Assembly: GCA_016198545.1 (NCBI GenBank)
Contig: JACQIJ010000002.1
Location: forward strand, 1-7,125
Source: Pseudomonadota bacterium
GTDB lineage: Bacteria; Pseudomonadota; Alphaproteobacteria; Micavibrionales; Micavibrionaceae
Direction: 5' to 3'
DNA length: 7,125 bases
Each line of letters starts with the position of its first letter. Position 1 is the first letter of the stretch. Shown here in pieces: positions 1 to 4,507 of the stretch. The notes under the pieces are model-generated. The model was not told the origin of the DNA. It saw only the letters and a program-made list of their open reading frames with translations, and did not search any database. The position numbers and the translations under genes were made by a program.

Positions 1-797
1 AAGAACTCCTCCTGCGTCGATTCCTTGCCGCTGATGAATTGAATGTCGTCGATCATCAGAACGTCCACGGACCGGAACGCTTCCTTGAAGCTCATCGTAT
101 CCTTCGAACGCAGCGCGCGCACGAACTGGTACATGAATTTTTCAGCCGACAGGTACATGACCTGACGGTCGGGCCATTGTTTCTTCATCGCCCATCCGAT
201 GGCGTGCATCAAATGCGTCTTGCCGATTCCAACGCCGCCGTAGAAGAAAAGCGGGTTAAACGGCACGTTCTGGCTGCCCACGATTCGCTGCGCCGCCGCA
301 TGCGCCAGCGCGTTCGGCTTGCCCACGACGAATGTATCAAAGGTAAAGCGCGGATCGAACGACGACGACAGACCGGGAACGCTGTCCTCAATATCCTGCA
401 TCAGCTGATTCTGGTTGGCTTTCGCCTGGGGCAGCCCCTTGCTCTGTTTGCCATCTTCGGCGCCGCTGCTGAGCTGGCTTTGCACGACAACAATTTCCAT
501 GCGGCGAATTTCCGGATCTTTCGCTGCGCACATCTCAAGGATACGCGCCGCGTAATGCGTCTGTATCCAGTCGCGCATAAAACGCGTGGGAACCGATACT
601 TCCAGCGTGCCGTGATAATATGCCTGCAAGGTCAGTGGTTTCAGCCAGCTGCGGAAGACGGCCTCGCCGAACTCGCCGCGCAAGGAAGCATGGACGCCAT
701 TCCACAGCTCAAGAATCTCCGGGGCGGGCGCGAATGAAACTTTCCGGTTGTCCTGCTTTTTGGCCGTCGATGCGCCGCCTGCTAAAACTTCTGACAT
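1..797 (-). CDS. dnaA: Chromosomal replication initiator DnaA, N-terminal part (cut at window edge)
   Basis: DnaA is the AAA+ ATPase that binds DnaA boxes and opens the replication origin. The visible part is 265 codons. Domain I lies at about residues 25-100 and includes the segments ILELWNGV and FRSWLKPLTL. A variable linker follows at about 105-150. The AAA+ domain then begins with FDPRFTFDTFVVGKPN, has Walker A GGVGIGKT at residues 187-194, and Walker B VLMIDD with the Asp pair at 250-251. The frame runs off the left end, so sensor motifs and the DNA-binding domain IV are not seen. The start at 797 was chosen because AGGAGA (803-808) sits 5 nt upstream. The frame stays open further upstream to an ATG at 998, but that ATG has no clear ribosome site. 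rpsT lies upstream on the same strand. The identification is secure. Confidence 0.97.
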   Translation of the reverse strand, partial: MSEVLAGGASTAKKQDNRKVSFAPAPEILELWNGVHASLRGEFGEAVFRSWLKPLTLQAYYHGTLEVSVPTRFMRDWIQTHYAARILEMCAAKDPEIRRMEIVVVQSQLSSGAEDGKQSKGLPQAKANQNQLMQDIEDSVPGLSSSFDPRFTFDTFVVGKPNALAHAAAQRIVGSQNVPFNPLFFYGGVGIGKTHLMHAIGWAMKKQWPDRQVMYLSAEKFMYQFVRALRSKDTMSFKEAFRSVDVLMIDDIQFISGKESTQEEF

Positions 798-818
798 TCT
801 GGTCTCCTGAGATCCTGC

Positions 819-847
819 ATTATAATGTACCACACACACAGAACGCA
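819..847 (-). promoter_or_regulatory. Candidate dnaA promoter
   Basis: A perfect TATAAT lies on the minus strand at 819-824, 21 nt upstream of the dnaA start codon. The -35 region at about 842-847 (TGCGTT, 17-bp spacer) is a poor match. Transcription would start near 812, giving a very short leader that still carries the AGGAGA ribosome site. The TATAAT is seen directly; its use as a promoter is inferred, and the weak -35 suggests activator dependence or a chance match. Confidence 0.45.
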
Positions 848-872
848 TGAAGCAAGGCGCAAAAACCCCGCC

Positions 873-894
873 GCAAACATCACGCGATGTTTGC
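873..894. repeat. Perfect 9-bp inverted repeat upstream of dnaA
   Basis: The arms GCAAACATC (873-881) and GATGTTTGC (886-894) are perfectly complementary and are separated by ACGC. The centre lies about 70 bp upstream of the predicted dnaA transcription start, which is a plausible operator position. Read on the minus strand, the hairpin is followed after a GC-rich gap of about 7 nt by five T, so a weak terminator for transcription arriving from rpsT cannot be excluded. Confidence 0.5.
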
Positions 895-1222
895 ATCCAA
901 GCATTCCACTCTTCGATAATTAAAGGACTGAGACTGAGAACTATAGAGAAGTCCAAAAATTCTTCAACTACTTTTTCAGCCTTTTTTTCCTCCTTCATTC
1001 CACGCTTTTTATTATTTATTCCCGCACCATTTGAAATGCCGGAAACCCTTATCAGCGCGTGGGGTCGACCGTAGCCAGATTTCCAATCGAATGCAATGAG
1101 ACCAAAAGAGGAACGCAAAAAAAGAAATTTTTTTTCCAGTTATTTTACGCACAGAGCCACCCGCCCGGAAACCGGATCCGGTCTAAAAAAATTCCGATGG
1201 ACAGGGACGTAAGCTTGAAATA

Positions 1223-1495
1223 TTACGCGGATTTTTTCAAAGCCTTGATGCGCGCGGAAAGGCGGGACATTTTTCTGGATACGGCTTTTTTGTCGAGCGT
1301 ACCTTTAACAGCGGCACGCGCAAGAACAGGCTGAACCTTTTTAAAAGCCTCTTCGGCTTTCTTGCTGTCGCCCGCTGCGATCGCCGCTTCAACTCTTTTA
1401 ATTTGCGTACGGGCATTGCTGACGCGCGCGCCATTGATGACGGCGCGGCGTACATTGCGTCTGATTCTTTTTCTGGCCGAAGCGTGATTTGCCAT
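1223..1495 (-). CDS. rpsT: Small ribosomal subunit protein S20 (bS20)
   Basis: bS20 is a primary 16S rRNA-binding protein of the 30S subunit. The 90-residue product has the family's usual length and composition. It starts MANHASARKRIRRNVRR, is basic and helical throughout, has the alanine-rich middle VEAAIAAGDSKKAEEAF, and ends with the lysine/arginine-rich helix KMSRLSARIKALKKSA. The start at 1495 gives the canonical N-terminus. An AAGGA ribosome site lies about 11 nt upstream, slightly farther than usual. A strong promoter and a structured leader precede the gene. Its position next to dnaA and downstream of fpg matches the alphaproteobacterial order. A longer frame at 1237-1743 on the same strand overlaps it but is compositionally a shadow. 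Confidence 0.97.
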   Translation of the reverse strand: MANHASARKRIRRNVRRAVINGARVSNARTQIKRVEAAIAAGDSKKAEEAFKKVQPVLARAAVKGTLDKKAVSRKMSRLSARIKALKKSA

Positions 1496-1547
1496 GTTCT
1501 TAAAATTCCTTCTTTCCTCTTAAACTTACCGGTCCCCCAAGTCTTAT

Positions 1548-1575
1548 CCGGGTCGCCGATTTTCTTTGAACCCGG
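1548..1575 (-). promoter_or_regulatory. Hairpin in the rpsT leader
   Basis: CCGGGT and ACCCGG (1570-1575 and 1548-1553) form a perfect 6-bp stem with a 16-nt loop, placed at the very start of the predicted rpsT transcript. S20 synthesis is known to be feedback-controlled in E. coli. Whether this hairpin takes part in control here, or only stabilises the 5' end, is inference. Confidence 0.35.
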
Positions 1576-1577
1576 CA

Positions 1578-1607
1578 GTTTTACGCGAAAAACAAGGGCT
1601 CTGTCAA
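1578..1607 (-). promoter_or_regulatory. rpsT promoter (vegetative sigma type)
   Basis: The minus strand carries a perfect -35 TTGACA at 1602-1607 and a -10 TAAAAC at 1578-1583 with an 18-bp spacer (17 if GTAAAA is taken). Transcription would start near 1571, about 75 nt upstream of rpsT. The promoter begins just after the stop codon of the upstream secreted-protein gene. The same -10 hexamer occurs in the promoter at 3032-3060, which supports it as a local consensus. Confidence 0.75.
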
Positions 1608-1621
1608 GAAAAAGAGAGAGA

Positions 1622-2014
1622 TCAGTCACCCGCCGCAGGAACAGGCAAAACCGTAAATAGGACAAGGCTGTAGCCTTCATCCTGCTGTACGAGTATCTGT
1701 AATTCCTCCCCTCGCCGCGCAAAAGCGCCCATCCCCGCGGCATGCCAGCCCATATGGGGCAGGGTATTTTTATAAAAAGCCTCTATTTCTTCCCTGCCCG
1801 CACTTTCCGAAGCGGCGGCGGCGTGAACAATGCGTCCTTCCGGCTTGTCAAATACAAGGCTTTCTTCCGGGATTTCATAAAGGCCTGCCATCAAGGGAAT
1901 ATCTTCCATACCATGCAGAAAAGCATAAGATCCGCTTTCACCCTGCGCGAACGCCCCGCGCATAAAAACTCCGGTTAGAAACACAAAACCAAGAATAATA
2001 ATTGTTTTTCCCAT
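1622..2014 (-). CDS. Small secreted protein of unknown function
   Basis: I do not recognise the family. Residues 1-23 form a signal peptide: a basic MGK start, a hydrophobic core IIILGFVFLTGVF, and an AFA cleavage site before QGES. The mature part of about 107 residues contains the segments DIPLMAGLYEIPEESLVFDKPEGRIV, here split as DIPLMAGLYEI, then SLVFDKPEGRIV, then EEIEAFYKNTLPHMGWHAAG. The FY..xLP..GW pattern followed by a strand-rich end looks like a conserved small periplasmic domain. Start choice is between ATG at 2020 and ATG at 2014. The 2020 codon forms an ATGA overlap with the fpg stop but has the AGGA motif directly abutting it, while 2014 has AGGA at a normal 6-nt spacing, so 2014 is preferred. 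It is translationally coupled to fpg and followed by the rpsT promoter. Confidence 0.75.
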   Translation of the reverse strand: MGKTIIILGFVFLTGVFMRGAFAQGESGSYAFLHGMEDIPLMAGLYEIPEESLVFDKPEGRIVHAAAASESAGREEIEAFYKNTLPHMGWHAAGMGAFARRGEELQILVQQDEGYSLVLFTVLPVPAAGD

Positions 2015-2016
2015 TT

Positions 2017-2862
2017 TCATTCCTGTCTGACAGGACAGTAAAATGTTGAACGGCCGCCTTGCGGAATCTTCCTGATTCCTCCCGTCTTCTTTATAGCACA
2101 ATCGCACCCGGGGCAACGCGCGCCGGCGCGGCCGTAAACAGAAAATTCATGCTGGAAAAGACCGCTTCCGCCATCGGCTTTCCGGTAATCCCTGAGCGTA
2201 CTGCCGCCAGCCTTTAACGCGGCGCGCAGTACTTTTCTTATTGATTTCACAAGTTGTTTCGCCTCATCCGCCGTCAGCGATCCGGCGGCGCGGCGCGGAT
2301 CAATGCCCGCATAAAACAGAGCTTCACAGACATATATGTTCCCCAGGCCTGCGACGATTTTTTGATCCAGAAGAACATTTTTAACCGCCGTCTTCCGTCC
2401 TGCCAAAGAGCGCAGCAGGCCTTCCGCATGGAATTCACTTTCCAGCGGTTCCGGCCCCATTTTGGTCAATGCGCGGCTCGGGCCGCTATCGCCGCCGTCT
2501 GTAACGAAAAAAACCATGCCGAAGCGGCGAGGGTCATTCAGAACGATCCGATCGCCCCCTTCCAGCGTCAGGACCAGATGATCGTGTTTTTGTCTTTTGT
2601 AATGTGGCCCTGCAACAATAAGGATACGACCCGACATGCCCAAATGCAGGGCCAGCTGCGCCCCGTCGTCCAGTTCCAGCAGGATATATTTTGCCCGCCG
2701 CCGGCAAGCCAGAATGCGCCGCCCGGCCAGTTTCCGGGCCAGTCCGCAAGGAAAGGGCGTCCGCAGGCCGTAGCGGCCTGTAAAAACGCCCGCTACCCTG
2801 CGCCCTTCCAGAACTGGAGCCATAGCGCGACAGATAGTCTCGACTTCGGGCAGTTCGGGCAT
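2017..2862 (-). CDS. fpg: Formamidopyrimidine-DNA glycosylase (Fpg/MutM) with an atypical zinc finger
   Basis: Fpg removes 8-oxoguanine and formamidopyrimidines from DNA and cleaves the resulting abasic site. The 281-residue product starts MPELPEVETI, so the nucleophile Pro2 and Glu3 are present and the start is fixed by chemistry. Other family residues are Lys58 (equivalent of E. coli K57), HLGMSG at 73-78, NDPRRFG at 109-115, and the helix-two-turn-helix GLGNIYVCEALF with Asn175. The C-terminal finger is odd. Family members have four zinc-binding cysteines ending in CPxCQ; here C250 and C253 (plus C255) are followed by an over-long spacer, then QGGRSTFYCPVRQE, with Arg279 where the last Cys should be. 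Arg271 of the GRST loop is intact. A weak AAGG precedes the ATG by only 2 nt. The stop overlaps a possible start of the next gene. Confidence 0.95.
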   Translation of the reverse strand: MPELPEVETICRAMAPVLEGRRVAGVFTGRYGLRTPFPCGLARKLAGRRILACRRRAKYILLELDDGAQLALHLGMSGRILIVAGPHYKRQKHDHLVLTLEGGDRIVLNDPRRFGMVFFVTDGGDSGPSRALTKMGPEPLESEFHAEGLLRSLAGRKTAVKNVLLDQKIVAGLGNIYVCEALFYAGIDPRRAAGSLTADEAKQLVKSIRKVLRAALKAGGSTLRDYRKADGGSGLFQHEFSVYGRAGARCPGCDCAIKKTGGIRKIPQGGRSTFYCPVRQE

Positions 2863-2908
2863 AACCTTGCCATAGCCGTTTATTGGCCTAAAGTCTAGAA
2901 AAACAAAG

Positions 2909-2941
2909 AAAAAAAGGGCCGCTTCCTTTCGGAAACGGCCC
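2909..2941 (-). terminator. Intrinsic terminator read on the minus strand
   Basis: The stem pairs 2931-2941 with 2916-2926, giving 11 bp with one G-U wobble and a GAAA tetraloop, followed by seven U residues (2915-2909). On the plus strand the wobble becomes a C-A mismatch and the T-run precedes the stem as A residues, so the signal is oriented to the minus strand. It lies 46 bp upstream of fpg, so it ends a transcript starting between fpg and the HTH gene. Confidence 0.88.
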
Positions 2942-3025
2942 CCGTTTCTCCTGTGTGTGTGGGGAACATGTGCGAGGAGAACCTTAAAGTCTGTCGTCCT
3001 TACATGCTATATTTAATAGCGAATT
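2909..3025 (-). ncRNA. Predicted small RNA or attenuated fpg leader
   Basis: A near-consensus promoter and a strong intrinsic terminator enclose a transcript of about 117 nt with no credible reading frame. The 5' part can form GCUAU/AUAGC (5 bp, 5-nt loop). The middle is largely unstructured and pyrimidine-rich, with UUCUCCUCGC, which can pair with ribosome-binding sites of GAGGAG type, and UUCCCCACACACACAGG. The 3' end is the 11-bp GAAA-capped terminator with U7. This architecture resembles trans-acting alphaproteobacterial sRNAs in general, but I match it to no named family. SRP RNA and 6S RNA were considered and do not fit. Because fpg follows on the same strand without a clear promoter of its own, the element could instead be a leader that terminates most transcripts before fpg. 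Confidence 0.6.
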
Positions 3026-3031
3026 ATGCAT

Positions 3032-3060
3032 GTTTTATCCTATTTATCTTCTTATGTCAA
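3032..3060 (-). promoter_or_regulatory. Strong minus-strand promoter of the small RNA / fpg leader
   Basis: TTGACA at 3055-3060 and TAAAAC at 3032-3037 are separated by exactly 17 bp. The expected start is near 3025. The hexamers match those of the rpsT promoter. The promoter diverges from the HTH gene promoter at 3100-3128. Confidence 0.8.
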
Positions 3061-3083
3061 CATTTTTGTAATATTTTTTTTAT

Positions 3084-3097
3084 AAAAATGCATTTTT
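3084..3097. promoter_or_regulatory. Candidate operator palindrome
   Basis: AAAAATGCATTTTT is a perfect 14-bp palindrome, extendable to ATAAAAATGCATTTTTTAT with one extra T. It lies between two divergent promoters and 2 bp upstream of the -35 of the HTH gene. HTH_3 regulators commonly bind such sites next to their own genes. The binding is inferred, and the AT-rich background raises the chance of a fortuitous palindrome. Confidence 0.4.
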
Positions 3098-3099
3098 TA

Positions 3100-3128
3100 T
3101 AGACAATAAGATAAAACCCCTTTATAAA
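3100..3128 (+). promoter_or_regulatory. Promoter of the HTH regulator-CDPS operon
   Basis: TAGACA (3100-3105) and TATAAA (3123-3128) are each 5 of 6 matches to consensus with a 17-bp spacer. Transcription would start near 3135, leaving a leader of about 17 nt that contains AAGGA (3138-3142), 9 nt before the ATG. Confidence 0.6.
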
Positions 3129-3151
3129 CCGCATTCTAAGGATTAAAGAAT

Positions 3152-3799
3152 ATGGCAACTATTGAGCAAATTCGCGCGGCACGCGCGCTCCTCGGCTGGT
3201 CACAGCAGGACCTGGCCGACCGGGCCGGCCTGTCCCAGACCGGCATCGCCCGCATTGAAAACGGCGCGCACAAGCCCAACAGCCAGACGCTGTCCAAAAT
3301 CATTCACGCCCTTGGAAAAGAAGGCGTCACTTTTACTGAAAAAGGCCTGGAGAAAGATGACTACCCTGTCTATTACACGAGCGGAAAAAATCATGAGCAG
3401 GCATATCTGAGATTGCTGGAAGACGCTTACGAACATCTTAGAAGCATCAAAAACCCCGAACTGCTCGTTATGTTCGCCGATGACAGCGTTTCACCCCCTG
3501 CCGTTAACGGCATGTACAGAAGGATAAGGGCTGATGGGATCAAAATGCGGCAGCTTATCAAGGAAGGAAATACTCATATCGTTGGTCCGCTTGAGGAATA
3601 TAGGTACATCCCGAAAGACTTTTTTATCAATCGCGTAACGCTTGTCTATGGCAATCGCATCGCCAATGAAAGCGCTGACGTTTGCCGGGGCGTAATCCGC
3701 GTTGATCCGGTCAATGCGAATATACAGCGCAACATGTTCAATGTTCTCTGGCGCGTTCTGAAAAAACCTGAGGAAACGACAGCAGATGAACGGTTCTGA
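3152..3799 (+). CDS. HTH (XRE-type) transcriptional regulator with C-terminal putative sensor domain
   Basis: Residues about 6-61 form an HTH_3 (Cro/C1-like) domain: IRAARALLGWSQQDLADRAG, then LSQTGIARIENGAHKP as turn and recognition helix, then TLSKIIHALGKEGV. A linker leads to a domain at about 80-205. It contains ELLVMFADDSV, then MRQLIKEG, then YRYIPKDFFINRVTLVYGNRIA. That strand/helix pattern recalls the phospholipase-D-like ligand domains of TrmB-type regulators, but this is a pattern impression only. There is no membrane segment. It is the first gene of a plus-strand pair, overlapping the CDPS gene by 14 bp, and probably controls that operon and perhaps the divergent transcript. GC content drops from about 60-75% in the HTH part to about 45% after residue 70. 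Start 3152 has AAGGA upstream. The regulator call is firm; the ligand is unknown. Confidence 0.88.
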   Translation: MATIEQIRAARALLGWSQQDLADRAGLSQTGIARIENGAHKPNSQTLSKIIHALGKEGVTFTEKGLEKDDYPVYYTSGKNHEQAYLRLLEDAYEHLRSIKNPELLVMFADDSVSPPAVNGMYRRIRADGIKMRQLIKEGNTHIVGPLEEYRYIPKDFFINRVTLVYGNRIANESADVCRGVIRVDPVNANIQRNMFNVLWRVLKKPEETTADERF

Positions 3800-4451
3800 T
3801 CTTTATATCGTCAAGGTTAAAAATGGCGCCGGATGGCGCGCTTTTGACAATGCGCGCCTGCAGATCAGCGTGGGGCAGGAATACCACGAAGGCGAAAAGT
3901 TCCTGGCAACCCTTCAATGGGCCGGTGAAAGATTCAAGAAAGTCTCGATATGCGTAAACGATACGCTGCAGCGACATAATCTTGAATTCGAAGGCAGCGC
4001 GCCGGAAACCGCTTACATGCTATCAGAAGAAGCGGGCCGCTGCTGGATAGAACGGAATATAGGCAATATCAGCAAGCTGCCAAACTACGAAATGATCCGC
4101 TGGGAACAGTGGCGTACTAACGCAGCCTACAGCTACGGCCTTGAAACCATGGAGCGCCTTTATAGGCAAAACGAGGCATTCCGCATGGAAGTCAACCTTG
4201 AAATTGATGCCTTCTGGGATCGCGCCTTGAGACGCGGAAATGCGCTGGAGATATCCAAACGCGAAAAATTTCAAAAACACTCCCTCAGCTATCTTCTTGA
4301 AGAATGCGCCATCTTCCAGCTCATGTTCGCAAAAGAAACGGCTGTCGATATATATCCCGGTTCCACTCTGCTTCCGTGTAAAATAAACGCTTCCGGCAAT
4401 CTCGGCACGCGCGGATATACGCGCATCGACTTTCGGAGGAAAATCGCCTGA
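3786..4451 (+). CDS. tRNA-dependent cyclodipeptide synthase, XYP-type signature
   Basis: CDPSs use two aminoacyl-tRNAs to build a cyclodipeptide in the cytoplasm by a ping-pong mechanism on a catalytic serine. The product has 221 residues, near the family's usual 220-250. ISVGQEY (27-33) aligns with AlbC ISAGNSY, placing catalytic Ser37 at Ser28 and AlbC position 40 at Gln31. LQWAGERF (43-50) matches AlbC LQWAGQRF almost exactly. SYLLEE (168-173) supplies the conserved Tyr169 and Glu173 (AlbC Y178, E182). DIYPGS (188-193) supplies Tyr190-Pro191, the Y202-P203 pair of the XYP subfamily, rather than the YH pair of AlbC. Alignments are from memory. Translation is probably coupled to the upstream HTH gene by the 14-bp overlap; AGGA lies 11 nt upstream. 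No oxidase, methyltransferase or P450 is adjacent. The amino-acid specificity cannot be stated. Confidence 0.86.
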   Translation: MNGSDLYIVKVKNGAGWRAFDNARLQISVGQEYHEGEKFLATLQWAGERFKKVSICVNDTLQRHNLEFEGSAPETAYMLSEEAGRCWIERNIGNISKLPNYEMIRWEQWRTNAAYSYGLETMERLYRQNEAFRMEVNLEIDAFWDRALRRGNALEISKREKFQKHSLSYLLEECAIFQLMFAKETAVDIYPGSTLLPCKINASGNLGTRGYTRIDFRRKIA

Positions 4452-4507
4452 TCAACCGCTACGCGCCAACCCATATCAAATCAATATAACGGAAAAAACG
4501 GCGGATT

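Larger units (their letters stand above)
798..1222. other. Non-coding gap between dnaA and rpsT
   Basis: This 425-bp gap holds the dnaA promoter region, the 22-bp inverted repeat at 873-894, a polypyrimidine/AT-rich stretch at about 955-1020, an A-tract/T-tract (A7-G-A3-T8) at about 1117-1135, and a 12-bp palindrome ACCGGATCCGGT at 1171-1182. I see no convincing intrinsic terminator after rpsT, so rpsT transcripts could read towards dnaA. Only one near match to a DnaA box (TTACGCACA, 1145-1153) is present, which is too little to call an origin. Confidence 0.6.

Noticed and set aside
39..737. Long plus-strand open frame of 232 codons opposite dnaA
   Set aside because: It is antisense to a secure dnaA frame, its composition is that of a complement-strand shadow, and no ribosome site precedes it.
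1171..1182. ACCGGATCCGGT palindrome as the rpsT terminator
   Set aside because: On the minus strand the T-run comes before the palindrome rather than after it, and there is no loop.
798..1222. Replication origin next to dnaA
   Set aside because: Only one near match to a DnaA box (1145-1153) and one A/T tract were found; there is no cluster of boxes.
1237..1743. 168-codon minus-strand frame overlapping rpsT
   Set aside because: It covers the rpsT gene, promoter and leader in another frame and ends with a scrambled basic translation of rpsT.
2254..2898. 214-codon plus-strand frame opposite fpg
   Set aside because: It is antisense to conserved Fpg motifs and has no recognisable features.
2898..2970. 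Short reading frame of 24 codons starting near 2970 on the minus strand
   Set aside because: It runs through the terminator hairpin, lacks a ribosome site, and its translation follows the hairpin and T-run.
2909..3025. SRP (4.5S) RNA or 6S RNA
   Set aside because: The GGAAGC near the terminator recalls the SRP motif, but the conserved internal loop sequence is missing and the region is a simple terminator stem. For 6S RNA the length is too short and the 5' and 3' ends do not pair.
4452..4507. Bidirectional terminator between CDPS and the 149-residue gene
   Set aside because: A run of A/T is present but I found no stem of useful length beside it.
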